DNA of 64,000 nt from Nymphaea colorata. Its lineage: Eukaryota; Streptophyta; Magnoliopsida; Nymphaeales; Nymphaeaceae. This document shows positions 11,757-23,842 of the stretch, piece by piece. Numbering within the stretch: position 1 is the first letter of the stretch; the number at the start of each line of letters is the position of its first letter. The notes beneath the pieces were generated by a model. It did not search any database. It saw only the letters and a program-made list of their open reading frames with translations, and had not been told where the DNA came from. Position numbers and translations under genes: made by a program. Where the stretch lies: positions 16,156,464 through 16,220,463 of the forward strand of contig NC_045143.1 in the NCBI RefSeq assembly GCF_008831285.2, written 5' to 3'.

Positions 11757-12257
11757 GCTCTCCGGAAAGAGCGAGGGAGGGAGAGAGAGAGGGAGGGAGA
11801 GAGAGAGAGAGCGAGGGAACTCAGGCACCAGGTAACTTACGCGGGCTTCATCACTGATAATTTTCTAACCCAGGGAACCGATGCGACGGCGGACGGGCCA
11901 TCGTGAGCGCGAGCGGTGACCAACGTGCTGGGAAGCTTTGGCTTGGTTTTGCCCATGGTTTAAACCTCAATCCTGCTCAGGCCTTTTTTTTTTTAACGAT
12001 ATCCACACACCTATTGGACTGATGCATTTGCTACACGCATGACCTAATAGGGGTTTAATTGCAATCTACGTACTCTTGACCCAGGCAGTCTATAATTGAG
12101 ATAAGTTTGGGCCGTACGGTACTCAGGCAATCTTTATTAACAACAAAAAAAAAAAAAACCTTTGATAAAAAATAGTTTTTAAGCAAATCATGGCCGTAAA
12201 ATATGTCTTGAACTTGTGAGTGCAATGTTCATGCCATCTCATTTGCCAGCAATTTAT

Positions 12258-12447
12258 TATAACAACCCGACCTACTCTTGGGCTCGGGCCCTTGGTTCGA
12301 CGGATCTCAATCCGCTTCTTAGCAGTTTCGGTTTCAATCCTAAAAAAGTTAGGAACCACGACAATCATCTCATTAAATCCTCATCTTATAAGTTCTTGAA
12401 GATCCCTCACAATGTTCGATACGAAACTAAACTTCTGGGATGTTACA
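12258..12447 (-). mobile_element. Short degenerate solo LTR (Ty3/gypsy-like ends)
   Basis: On the minus strand the segment starts TGTAACATCCCAGAAG and ends GGTCGGGTTGTTATA, the wording typical of many plant gypsy LTR ends (TGTAACATCCC...GGGTTGTTACA), with the last dinucleotide mutated. It is about 190 bp long. The flanks are TTTAT (left) and CTTAT (right), a 4/5 match to a 5-bp target duplication. No internal region remains. Confidence 0.5.
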
Positions 12448-14898
12448 CTTATATTCACATTTGGACGAGTAATCCGCACAAAAAATAAAATTACACATTT
12501 TTGCCTTCTCCGTTTTCTGTTTTTCATACCTATGATGAATAGGAGGGCGTGTTTGAAAGGTTGGGATCTCAAAGTACTTTTGAGTAGGCCTGGGGAAGAA
12601 TACCTGCAGCGGTGCTTATGCTAGAAGATGCTTTACAAAAGGGCATATCTCCAACTGCTATCACGTGGCACATATTAACTAGAGCAGTATTTAACGATGA
12701 GCAGAGAGTGAGCATGGTGCATGACGATGACTCTTATTAGATGCCTTGGTTGTCGATCGTGCGTCTTTGAATTTATCAGTAAAACATCTCCTGGAAGGTG
12801 AGCAAGTTATGATGCTGAAGCTTCTTCTGCTTCGTAGTGTGGATTTGTGCACCTCTTTGCGAGCAATCTTGAAGTACACAAACTTTTGCCCTCACAATGC
12901 TCACATTTAAGAATGTATTTGCAATTGCGGTAGAGCAGCCCAGGGAACTAACCAGTGTTTGTTTTCCTCTCGTTAGATGGTTAATTTGGAGCTGAGAACG
13001 ACACGGGTCGGCCTGAGTATGAGCCTGATGCTGCACTCCAAACTGAGCGTCGTTGAACGATTACTTCACGTCAATATGAGGACTAGCCTGATGCTGCTGC
13101 AGTTCACAATAACCTTCCCGCTTGAAGAAGCAACTTTACTAGAAGATTACTTCAGAAAGCACTAAAGCAAAGGCTGCTTTTGAGATTACGTTCTTGGTTC
13201 AGAATATTCCCAGCTTGTAGCTCATGACATACAATGACATAATAGGTACGTAGCATTGTTTTTCAATTGTTCGTGGATGCCATTCATTTTATGATTTGAT
13301 AATGACAGCAGGTCATTTTCCTGTACAGGTTCTTATCTTCAAACCTTTTTCGTTCGGACATTGAGTTGATTTTGATCCCAAGGAAGATTGTGTGTAGCTA
13401 AGTGGTGCGAGCATTTGTTTGGACTCGGCATCGTCTTGGCTTATGCTCTGTTGTATATGAAGGGTTTAATAGTCTCAGATATTAGCTGAAGTGAGTTTCA
13501 CCAGCCCTGAAATCCTCAGATTTAATGTCAGAGCTTTATAGGGTCTTAATTGAGATCTTGTCATTTGAAACTGAAAGTTGTGGATTTTAAATTCGATCAC
13601 CATAAGATTTCAGACCCTCGTTTGATAAAGCTTGGAATTTGATTTGCAGCTAATGCCATATAATAATAACCAAAGATTTAGAACACCCTGATCACTTGGG
13701 ATTGGTACTTACGTATTAAATGTACTTCCAAATTTATACGTATTGAATATACTTCCATATTGATCTTCTCTAAGTCATCGATCATGTTAATTTTGATTAG
13801 TAGGTATTGTCTTTGAATATTTTATTCAGTTTTTGCCTTTTAACAGATGCTTATGCCGAATTCCGATCAAAGGCCTTTATCATTGCAGGACGGATAAATG
13901 AGACTTTATGTATGTCATGTCTGAGCAAAGGATACAGAATCAGTTTATCTCATCCATCTTGATAGTCCGTATATGTGCACATCTACTCACACAGTTGTTT
14001 TAGCTCATTCATTTTGATATTCCACATTTGAATGCTAGTGCCATTTCAATAGGCTGTCATGACACTTTATCAGCACGACAACACTTTTGCGAACCACTAT
14101 GCATCGGAAATTGGTCATTTGAGTTACATTTCTTGGCAAGGGCAGAAATATTGTCAAGATGAAGTCAGATGCAAAAGGAAACTATGCTTGTCGTATCAAA
14201 CCTCAGGTGCAAGAACTCTCTGGGGTGTATTATGTCATGCTACATTGTTGTCAATCTGATCGTTTCACAGGAACGTTGATACATCTCTGCTCTCTGCTCT
14301 CCTCTCTCTCGCGCGCTCTCTCTCTTTCTTGTTTGCAGTTCTTTTACTCATATTTTGGTTCTTCTGCCCTTGCAGTATACAGCTGTACAGGCTACAGTAT
14401 CAATGAAGGCGATCAGCAGCAAGCAAAAGATGCCTTCTTATCCCTCTCATCGCTCCCCCAGCTTTCCACCAGTAAAAACGGAAAAGATATTATGTTAACC
14501 CAAATTTTTAAGCGTAAGAACCTAATGTCCGTAATAGCTTTTGAGATCCACTCTATTAACAGCTGTATCTTTTCTGCTGCCCTTTTCTGACCATGATAGA
14601 GAATGCATTATGCCGGAAGTATGCATTGTTTACCATCAACATGCTTAAACAGTTGAACTTTGGACTTACTCACAGATGCAAGAGGCAACCCTAACTTTCG
14701 ACGGCCCATCTGTGTCATGGGCATCTTTTTCGACCAACTGCAATCCAAGTTCATATCCTCTTGCACCAGTGTTCAATGGGTTGCAGCAAACCAGGACTTT
14801 CTGTTGGAGTATGGATCGAGGTGATTTTTTACAGCGTCTGTGATGCGTACGCATGTTGACTAGCTGTCGGAAGACCAATTTGAGCCAGTTGCAAGGGC
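12448..14898. other. Intergenic DNA left of the retrotransposon array
   Basis: About 2.4 kb without a recognised gene. ORFs up to 143 codons (14159-14590) lack family motifs. A CT-rich patch lies near 14295-14330. The last bases CATAG are the left target duplication of the array. Confidence 0.5.
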
Positions 14899-14903
14899 CA
14901 TAG
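14899..14903. repeat. Left target-site duplication (CATAG)
   Basis: Five bases directly before the first LTR terminus TGTCACG; identical to 26752-26756. Confidence 0.9.
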
Positions 14904-17817
14904 TGTCACGACCCAATTTTTGACACCAAAAATTTTCTTTCATTTCTATGATAGCGGAAGCAATATTGAGTCATGACCAGAACATAAGACACTGTTTTAT
15001 TTCAATAATAAAATACTTGGACCCAAACAAAAATAACCACAAATCCCCAAAACCGACGCAGTGTCCAGAATGCCAATGCCCGTCCATCACAAGACTGAGG
15101 TCGTCGCTCCAAAGCAAAAGCTATCAAGGACTACCTGTAGATAGAAAGAAGGGTCAGAATTCCTCTGAGTATGAGAAAATCCAGCCATGAATGGAACATG
15201 GCCCAAAATAATATTTAGTTTCGTAAACAATTCCAAAAAAGGCCTTATGAACTACAACCATAAGTTTTCCAAAACTTAGCACATATCAGAGTTACATCAC
15301 ATCATCAATGACAGAACGAGGTGTGCACAACCTCCAAAATTTCGTAGGCTTCCAACCGTGGTTCTCTGACAATGTCATGGTCATCGTGCCGAGCAACAGA
15401 AATCCCCGTGGGCACTCACGGGCAGAACAGAACATATCTTCACCAGGCGATCCAACGGATCGAGGGTACCTGAAGTGAAGCCTCCTGAGATATCCCAGAT
15501 CGCCGCTGCAGCAGCATGGCCCCTCTAGGAACCCGGTTTGAGGGACCAGGAGATGTCTCTCCCAACACAGCAGCAGTACCCCGGGCCCTTGTGCCGCCCA
15601 ATACCCTGTGGGCCCTCCAGTACAGCCAGAGGAGTGTGACCACTACCTTCCGGGACGAAACCAAACACTGGGCAAAACAGAAAGCTCGCACTCGCATAAA
15701 CCATCGCACAAAGTCCACGTTTCGCCTTCGAATTTCAAAAGTGAGGGTTTGCCAATGCTAGACATCGTCTAGTACCTCTCACAGAAACCGCCCTTAGGCT
15801 CGGTTTCCCAGACAAAAACAATAAACCATTTTTTTGATAATGGCCTCCAAACATAGAAACAACATACAGAGTATCACGCCAAAATTTCTCAAATAAAATA
15901 ACCATTCAAAAGTAAGAGAATTTATACTTTAAATTCTTACAACGTGACTTTCCTCTTCAACTTTTCGAAATTGATTTCAGGACCATCTTTCTGAAATTTT
16001 AATTTTAAACACCATTACGAGCATCAACGAGCAATAACACATAACTTTTCATGTGTAATTTATAAAACTACCCTTTGGCAATTTATAAAAACTTAAAGGG
16101 TATCGAAACGAAATTTCATATTAAACATCCGTTTCCTATTGAAAAACACTTTCGCAAGCCTCTTTTTGAAGAGGTTTTCAGCAAAAATGTTGCAGCATAG
16201 AAGTTATAAAATATATAACAGCTTATCTGAATATTTTGCTAATTAGTGGACCCGTTTTGAAATTTTTCCAACTTGATATAAAAATGAACCACGCTCGTTT
16301 TTCTTTCATTTCACCGCTTCGTTTTCTCTCTCCTCACGAGCCTCCTTCCTTTCGTTCAACCGACGGTGGCTTCCACCGTTCTTCCTCACTCAAAACCAGC
16401 GAAAAGCGGGACCATGGGGAGAGATCTGTCCTCCTCCCGCAAGCTCCAACGCTCTGGTTTCCCACCGCCGTCCGATGCTCTCAACCACCACCTCCTCCTC
16501 TGCTGCTCTCGTTTTTCAGCCCTGCCACCGTGAGGGAGACGACCTCCCCAAACCAGGCATGTCTCTCTCTGCTCCTCCTTCCTTGCGACGAGAATGAACC
16601 GGCAGCAAGGAGGACCCTGCTCTTCCAGGCGACAGGGAGAAACCGACTACAATGGGGGACGACATGAGGAAACCTGCCACGTCAAGGTCGTGTTCTCCAA
16701 TTTCCCCCAAATCACCTCTGCAACATTCCTTGTTTTCCTTATGTCGATCAGAGCAGGCGTTGCTCTCTGTCGACGACACTGAGCAGAGTCTGCTTCTCCT
16801 TTTCTGTTGTTGGTTCGGATTCTTTAACGCATCCTTATTACAACTATACATACTTTGTTTAATGTTGGCTTAGTCTCGTTTTCTCACAAGTGAAATAAGC
16901 GAAATATAAGAAGAAGGGGAAAACAGCATGATACGAGTCATCGGAGAAGGTTCAATAACCCAACGAAGACTAACATACCTCACCCTTCATACCTCGCATG
17001 CTTCGATTTCTTTGAAAAGAACCATAACTTATAATACTATATTTCCATCCCAACATACACTAACTCATGCATAGATTCATATTTATGCATACAAATACAA
17101 AGGTCCAAGAAAATCGGAGACGAATCGAAGAACATTGTGTAACATTAACATCATACAACGCCTCATGCATATGTTCATGTCTAGGCGTATACATTCATAA
17201 ATCCACATTGCATATGTATGTATAAGAACTCAAAATATACAGGCTTCATGCTGCATTCATAACTGAAATTTCCCATACCTATCAAAGTCTGTCACAACCT
17301 TCTTGTTCCTCTTTCGCAGTCCCTTTTCTTGATCTTCTGATTCTTTTCCAGCGACCACCCACTTCAACCTCAACGAGAAAGAAAACAAGAATGAGGATGT
17401 CTCTCTCTCTCTTTCTCTCAAATCCTCTTGTTGCTGGACTCTCTAGTCGATGGCTGTAGCAATAAGGGATGATTATTTTTCAACCTCTCCCAAGGGAATG
17501 AATAACCCGTCAGTTTTTCTTTTCCCTTTCTTTCTCTCAAATTCTCAATTGTTGAGTTTTCTCTTCTATGAAGGCAGTAAAGAAAGGGTTAATTATTGTA
17601 AATCAGATCTAAAGAGCCCCCTTCACAACCCTTGTAACTGTCATACGAATTTCTTTTCGTTTCTTTTTTTCATTTCTTTCCATAGTTTCTCTCTTTTTCA
17701 TTTAATTGGCAGTTTCCATTTCATTTTTGCAGTCATTTAAACCTACCGTTTATGATTTCCTGCTCATAATAACGTTCCCATAATTAAGGAAACTTAATAA
17801 AAATCGTGGGTCTTACA
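14904..17817 (-). repeat. LTR a (3' LTR of the array in element orientation)
   Basis: 2914 bp, TG..CA ends. It carries a private 6-bp duplication near 16001-16010 and several private single-base differences in its left half. It contains a GC-rich stretch at about 16290-16700 with open frames on both strands (143 and 111 codons) that recur in all copies but resemble no known protein. Confidence 0.9.
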
Positions 17818-17830
17818 TCCTTTCCCCCTA
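17818..17830 (-). promoter_or_regulatory. Polypurine tract of internal region 1
   Basis: On the minus strand TAGGGGGAAAGGA abuts the LTR start TGTAAGACC; it is the expected plus-strand primer of the element. Confidence 0.8.
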
Positions 17831-17853
17831 AAAAGAAATTTCGTCCTCGAAAT

Positions 17854-19182
17854 TTAAACATACCATATTAAAAGAACTGGGGATAACTCTTTCTCATGTC
17901 TTGTTTTGCATGTGTCTTTGTTTTTCATGGGCGTAGCGACTAACATTTGATCAAACATATTCTTTCTTTCTAACTTTAAAATTTCAACAAAGCTCTTAGA
18001 AACGAAAGAATGCGATGCACCAGAGTCAAACAGAATATGAGACCAATGAGGTTGTACAAGAAGGGTACCTTCATTCACATCAGTGGATCTCAAATCTTCA
18101 ACCGTGGTCGCGTAAACTCTCCCAGGTACCTTCTTCTCTACTGGTTGGTTTGCTGCACCTCGCCCCTGTTCTGCCTCTTTCTTCTTCGGGCACTCACGAA
18201 TAAAATGTCCTCGCCTTCCACAATAGAGACATGCCCCGACCTCTCTGTAACATGGTTTGCCGGGGTGTTGGCGATGACATGTGGGACATTCATCGTCCTG
18301 CCTGGATGTTGATGGCCTCTGTCTCTTGAATCTATCCCCTTGGTTCACCTTGTCACTGCGTATGTCTGGCATCGACTTGGATCGCAGAGATTCACTTTTT
18401 CTATCTGTCCCATGCATCCTGTTCCAGCCTTCCTCAAGACGTGTGGCCATGTCGATAGCGTCGTCTAGATCTCTTGGACGACTACTAATTACTTGGTTCT
18501 GCAACCCGTCTTTAAGTCCTCTGACGAACTTGTTTGCTCGGTCCGCATCAGCAGTATACACATGGGGGCAATACTTTTCCAGATGTCTGAATTTGACGAC
18601 GTATTCGTGCAGACTCAAACTCCCTTGCTGAAGCTCCAAGAATTCTTGCATGCGTTTCTCCCGTGTGAAGGTTGGGATGTAGGCATGTGTGAAGGCTTCC
18701 TTGAATTCTCCCCAGGTCGCTTCGTGATTTGCGAACTTCACCTCACGTTGCGTTCGCCACCATTCCTTAGCATCTCCTTTTAGCATAAAAGTTCCATATC
18801 GAACCTTCTTGTTGTCAGGCACTTCGAGGGTGGTAAAGATCTCCTCAGTTTCTATTATCCACTGTTCAGCATCGTCCGCACTGCCTTTCCCATGAAACTT
18901 CGGAGGGTGCAAGCTCATAAACTGTTGGTGAGTTACTCCCCTTGCCTCACCATTCGTCGTTCTGTTTGTATCCGTACTTGTTCCTCCTGAAGAAGTATTT
19001 TGCGTCATGCCATACATCAATCCTGTCATCATCTGCAAAGTGTTCATGATGAATGTCTGTTGTTGTTGGATGTTTCTACCAGGCGTCCTAGGTCTAGTAG
19101 GATGAGCCTCTGTGTTTCGGTTCCCGTTGTTGCGAGGAGTTCTCCTTCCTCCACTAACACTCCCTCCTCTAGTGCGTGCCAT
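17854..19182 (-). CDS. Retrotransposon gag polyprotein with truncated protease, copy 1
   Basis: The start is taken at MARTRGG (19182); the frame is open further upstream to 19227 but that extension does not look like Gag. The order is a basic Gly/Arg-rich N-terminus, a Retrotrans_gag domain (LHPPKFHGKGSADDAEQWI through WWRTQ and a long helical part), a CCHC zinc knuckle CLYCGRRGHFIREC, and the first half of an aspartic protease with its active-site motif LFDSGASHSFVS. After about 20 further residues the frame switches abruptly to an unrelated tail and stops next to the polypurine tract, so reverse transcriptase, RNase H and integrase are gone. Gag would form the particle; this is an internal-deletion derivative of a Ty3/gypsy element. 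Confidence 0.9.
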   Translation of the reverse strand: MARTRGGSVSGGRRTPRNNGNRNTEAHPTRPRTPGRNIQQQQTFIMNTLQMMTGLMYGMTQNTSSGGTSTDTNRTTNGEARGVTHQQFMSLHPPKFHGKGSADDAEQWIIETEEIFTTLEVPDNKKVRYGTFMLKGDAKEWWRTQREVKFANHEATWGEFKEAFTHAYIPTFTREKRMQEFLELQQGSLSLHEYVVKFRHLEKYCPHVYTADADRANKFVRGLKDGLQNQVISSRPRDLDDAIDMATRLEEGWNRMHGTDRKSESLRSKSMPDIRSDKVNQGDRFKRQRPSTSRQDDECPTCHRQHPGKPCYREVGACLYCGRRGHFIRECPKKKEAEQGRGAANQPVEKKVPGRVYATTVEDLRSTDVNEGTLLVQPHWSHILFDSGASHSFVSKSFVEILKLERKNMFDQMLVATPMKNKDTCKTRHEKELSPVLLIWYV

Positions 19183-19361
19183 TGAACTACACCGCACAGA
19201 GGAAACAAATATGAATACGTAAAGCAATTCATTAGAACTACCACAAAAATATGAAACTCAATATTCACGTCGAAATCTAAACACCCTTCTTTAACAGGTT
19301 TGGATAACACTTCCTCTGCTTGTGATCTACATTGGCATTGGACATGGACTCTAGACACTGT

Positions 19362-19373
19362 GCTCTGATACCA
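19362..19373 (-). promoter_or_regulatory. Primer-binding site, initiator tRNA-Met, copy 1
   Basis: On the minus strand TGGTATCAGAGC begins four bases after the LTR end. It is the standard complement of the 3' end of plant initiator tRNA-Met. Confidence 0.9.
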
Positions 19374-19377
19374 AAGT

Positions 19378-22282
19378 TGTCACGACCCAATTTTTGACAC
19401 CAAAAATTTTCTTTCATTTCTATGATAGCGGAAGCAATATTGAGTCATGACCAGAACATAAGACACTGTTTTATTTCAATAATAAAATACTTGGACCCAA
19501 ACAAAAATAACCACAAATCCCCAAAACCGACGCAGTGTCCAGAATGCCAATGTCCGTCCATCACAAGACTGAGGTCGTCGCTCCAAAGCAAAAGCTATCA
19601 AGGACTACCTGTAGATAGAAAGAAGGGTCAGAATTCCTCTGAGTATGAGAAAATCCAGCCATGAATGGAACATGGCCCAAAATAATATTTAGTTTCGTAA
19701 ACAATTCCAAAAAAGGCCTTATGAACTACAACCATAAGTTTTCCAAAACTTAGCACATATCAGAGTTACATCACATCATCAATGACAGAACGAGGTGTGC
19801 ACAACCTCCAAAATTTCGTAGGCTTCCAACCGTGGTTCTCTGACAATGTCATGGTCATCGTGCCGAGCAACAGAAATCCCCGTGGGCACTCACGGGCAGA
19901 ACAGAACATATCTTCACCAGGCGATCCAACGGATCGAGGGTACCTGAAGTGAAGCCTCCTGAGATATCCCAGATCGCCGCTGCAGCAGCATGGCCCCTCT
20001 AGGAACCCGGTTTGAGGGACCAGGAGATGTCTCTCCCAACACAGCAGCAGTACCCCGGGCCCTTGTGCCGCCCAATACCCTGTGGGCCCTCCAGTACAGC
20101 CAGAGGAGTGTGACCACTACCTCCCGGGACGAAACCAAACACTGGGCAAAACAGAAAGCTCGCACTCGCATAAACCATCGCACAAAGTCCACGTTTCGCC
20201 TTCGAATTTCAAAAGTGAGGGTTTGCAAATGCTAGACATCGTCTAGTACCTCTCACAGAAACCGCCCTTAGGCTCGGTTTCCCAGACAGAAACAATAAAC
20301 CATTTTTTTGATAATGGCCTCCAAACATAGAAACAACATACAGACTATCACGCCAAAATTTCTCAAATAAAATAACCATTCAAAAGTAAGAGAATTTATA
20401 CTTTAAATTCTTACAACGTGACTTTCCTCTTCAACTTTTCGAAATTGATTTCAGGACCATCTTTCTGAAATTTTAAACACCATTACGAGCATCAACGAGC
20501 AATAACACATAACTTTTCATGTGTAATTTATAAAACTACCCTTTGGCAATTTATAAAAACTTAAAGGGTATCGAAACGAAATTTCATATTAAACATCCGT
20601 TTCCTATTGAAAAACACTTTCGCAAGCCTCTTTTTGAAGAGGTTTTTAGCAAAAATGTTGCAGCATAGAAGTTATAAAATATATAACAGCTTATCTGAAT
20701 ATTTTGCTAATTAGTGGACCCGTTTTGAAATTTTTCCAACTTGATATAAAAATGAACCACGCTCGTTTTTCTTTCATTTCACCGCTTCGTTTTCTCTCTC
20801 CTCACGAGCCTCCTTCCTTTCGTTCAACCGACGGTGGCTTCCACCGTTCTTCCTCACTCAAAACCAGCGAAAAGCGGGACCATGGGGAGAGATCTGTCCT
20901 CCTCCCGCAAGCTCCAACGCTCTGGTTTCCCACCGCCGTCCGATGCTCTCAACCACCACCTCCTCCTCTGCTGCTCTCGTTTTTCAGCCCTGCCACCGTG
21001 AGGGAGACGACCTCCCCAAACCAGGCATGTCTCTCTCTGCTCCTCCTTCCTTGCGACGAGAATGAACCGGCAGCAAGGAGGACCCTGCTCTTCCAGGCGA
21101 CAGGGAGAAACCGACTACAATGGGGGACGACATGAGGAAACCTGCCACGTCAAGGTCGTGTTCTCCAATTTCCCCCAAATCACCTCTGCAACATTCCTTG
21201 TTTTCCTTATGTCGATCAGAGCAGGCGTTGCTCTCTGTCGACGACACTGAGCAGAGTCTGCTTCTCCTTTTCTGTTGTTGGTTCGGATTCTTTAACGCAT
21301 CCTTATTACAACTATACATACTTTGTTTAATGTTGGCTTAGTCTCGTTTTCTCACAAGTTAAATAAGCGAAATATAAGAAGGGGAAAACAGCATGATACG
21401 AGTCATCGGAGAAGGTTCAATAACCCAACGAAGACTAACATACCTCACCCTTCATACCTCGCATGCTTCGATTTCTTTGAAAAGAACCATAACTTATAAT
21501 ACTATATTTCCATCCCAACATACACTAACTCATGCATAGATTCATATTTATGCATACAAATACAAAGGTCCAAGAAAATCGGAGACGAATCGAAGAACAT
21601 TGTGTAACATTAACATCATACAACGCCTCATGCATATGTTCATGTCTAGGCGTATACATTCATAAATCCACATTGCATATGTATGTATAAGAACTCAAAA
21701 TATACAGGCTTCATGCTGCATTCATAACTGAAATTTCCCATACCTATCAAAGTCTGTCACAACCTTCTTGTTCCTCTTTCGCAGTCCCTTTTCTTGATCT
21801 TCTGATTCTTTTCTAGCGACCACCCACTTCAACCTCAACGAGAAAGAAAACAAGAATGAGGATGTCTCTCTCTCTCTCTCTCTCAAATCCTCTTGTTGCT
21901 GGACTCTCTAGTCGATGGCTGTAGCAATAAGGGATGATTATTTTTCAACCTCTCCCAAGGGAATGAATAACCCGTCAGTTTTTCTTTTCCCTTTCTTTCT
22001 CTCAAATTCTCAATTGTTGAGTTTTCTCTTCTATGAAGGCAGTAAAGAAAGGGTTAATTATTGTAAATCAGATCTAAAGAGCCCCCTTCACAACCCTTGT
22101 AACTGTCATACGAATTTCTTTTCGTTTCTTTTTTTCATTTCTTTCCATAGTTTCTCTCTTTTTCATTTAATTGGCAGTTTCCATTTCATTTTTGCAGTCA
22201 TTTAAACCTACCGTTTATGTTTTCCTGCTCATAATAACGTTCCCATAATTAAGGAAACTTAATAAAAATCGTGGGTCTTACA
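19378..22282 (-). repeat. LTR b (shared middle LTR)
   Basis: 2905 bp. At sites where LTR a is private in the left half, b agrees with c. In the right half b has its own changes, including a 3-bp deletion (one GAA fewer near 21378). It serves as both the 5' LTR of unit 1 and the 3' LTR of unit 2. Confidence 0.9.
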
Positions 22283-22295
22283 TCCTTTCCCCCTA
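22283..22295 (-). promoter_or_regulatory. Polypurine tract of internal region 2
   Basis: Same purine tract as in copy 1, directly before the LTR b start on the minus strand. Confidence 0.8.
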
Positions 22296-22318
22296 AAAAG
22301 AAATTTCGTCCTCGAAAT

Positions 22319-23647
22319 TTAAACATACCATATTAAAAGAACTGGGGATAACTCTTTCTCATGTCTTGTTTTGCATGTGTCTTTGTTTTTCATGGGCGTA
22401 GCGACTAACATTTGATCAAACATATTCTTTCTTTCTAACTTTAAAATTTCAACAAAGCTCTTAGAAACGAAAGAATGCGATGCACCAGAGTCAAACAGAA
22501 TATGAGACCAATGAGGTTGTACAAGAAGGGTACCTTCATTCACATCAGTGGATCTCAAATCTTCAACCGTGGTCGCGTAAACTCTCCCAGGTACCTTCTT
22601 CTCTACTGGTTGGTTTGCTGCACCTCGCCCCTGTTCTGCCTCTTTCTTCTTCGGGCACTCACGAATAAAATGTCCTCGCCTTCCACAATAGAGACATGCC
22701 CCGACCTCTCTGTAACATGGTTTGCCGGGGTGTTGGCGATGACATGTGGGACATTCATCGTCCTGCCTGGATGTTGATGGCCTCTGTCTCTTGAATCTAT
22801 CCCCTTGGTTCACCTTGTCACTGCGTATGTCTGGCATCGACTTGGATCGCAGAGATTCACTTTTTCTATCTGTCCCATGCATCCTGTTCCAGCCTTCCTC
22901 AAGACGTGTGGCCATGTCGATAGCGTCGTCTAGATCTCTTGGACGACTACTAATTACTTGGTTCTGCAACCCGTCTTTAAGTCCTCTGACGAACTTGTTT
23001 GCTCGGTCCGCATCAGCAGTATACACATGGGGGCAATACTTTTCCAGATGTCTGAATTTGACGACGTATTCGTGCAGACTCAAACTCCCTTGCTGAAGCT
23101 CCAAGAATTCTTGCATGTGTTTCTCCCGTGTGAAGGTTGGGATGTAGGCATGTGTGAAGGCTTCCTTGAATTCTCCCCAGGTCGCTTCGTGATTTGCGAA
23201 CTTCACCTCACGTTGCGTTCGCCACCATTCCTTAGCATCTCCTTTTAGCATAAAAGTTCCATATCGAACCTTCTTGTTGTCAGGCACTTCGAGGGTGGTA
23301 AAGATCTCCTCAGTTTCTATTATCCACTGTTCAGCATCGTCCGCACTGCCTTTCCCATGAAACTTCGGAGGGTGCAAGCTCATAAACTGTTGGTGAGTTA
23401 CTCCCCTTGCCTCACCATTCGTCGTTCTGTTTGTATCCGTACTTGTTCCTCCTGAAGAAGTATTTTGCGTCATGCCATACATCAATCCTGTCATCATCTG
23501 CAAAGTGTTCATGATGAATGTCTGTTGTTGTTGGATGTTTCTACCATGCGTCCTAGGTCTAGTAGGATGAGCCTCTGTGTTTCGGTTCCCGTTGTTGCGA
23601 GGAGTTCTCCTTCCTCCACTAACACTCCCTCCTCTAGTGCGTGCCAT
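22319..23647 (-). CDS. Retrotransposon gag polyprotein with truncated protease, copy 2
   Basis: Same length and domain order as copy 1, with the zinc knuckle and DSGA protease motif intact. Only a couple of residues differ (for example P to H in the N-terminal Arg/Pro-rich part and R to H before MQEFLELQQ). The frame is fully open, so this copy is as coding-competent as the first. The start is chosen at MARTRGG. Confidence 0.9.
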   Translation of the reverse strand: MARTRGGSVSGGRRTPRNNGNRNTEAHPTRPRTHGRNIQQQQTFIMNTLQMMTGLMYGMTQNTSSGGTSTDTNRTTNGEARGVTHQQFMSLHPPKFHGKGSADDAEQWIIETEEIFTTLEVPDNKKVRYGTFMLKGDAKEWWRTQREVKFANHEATWGEFKEAFTHAYIPTFTREKHMQEFLELQQGSLSLHEYVVKFRHLEKYCPHVYTADADRANKFVRGLKDGLQNQVISSRPRDLDDAIDMATRLEEGWNRMHGTDRKSESLRSKSMPDIRSDKVNQGDRFKRQRPSTSRQDDECPTCHRQHPGKPCYREVGACLYCGRRGHFIRECPKKKEAEQGRGAANQPVEKKVPGRVYATTVEDLRSTDVNEGTLLVQPHWSHILFDSGASHSFVSKSFVEILKLERKNMFDQMLVATPMKNKDTCKTRHEKELSPVLLIWYV

Positions 23648-23826
23648 TGAACTACACCGCACAGAGGAAACAAATATGAATACGTAAAGCAATTCATTAG
23701 AACTACCACAAAAATATGAAACTCAATATTCACGTCGAAATCTAAACACCCTTCTTTAACAGGTTTGGATAACACTTCCTCTGCTTGTGATCTACATTGG
23801 CATTGGACATGGACTCTAGACACTGT

Positions 23827-23838
23827 GCTCTGATACCA
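23827..23838 (-). promoter_or_regulatory. Primer-binding site, initiator tRNA-Met, copy 2
   Basis: TGGTATCAGAGC on the minus strand, four bases after the end of LTR c in element orientation. Confidence 0.9.
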
Positions 23839-23842
23839 AAGT

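Noticed and set aside
16236-16667. 143-codon LTR ORF as a gene
   Set aside because: Opposite to the element's strand, no domain, inside a repeat; kept only as a composition observation.
18010-18631. Plus-strand ORFs of 100 and 116 codons within the gag region (and copies at 22475-23096)
   Set aside because: Antisense shadows of gag, duplicated only because the element is.
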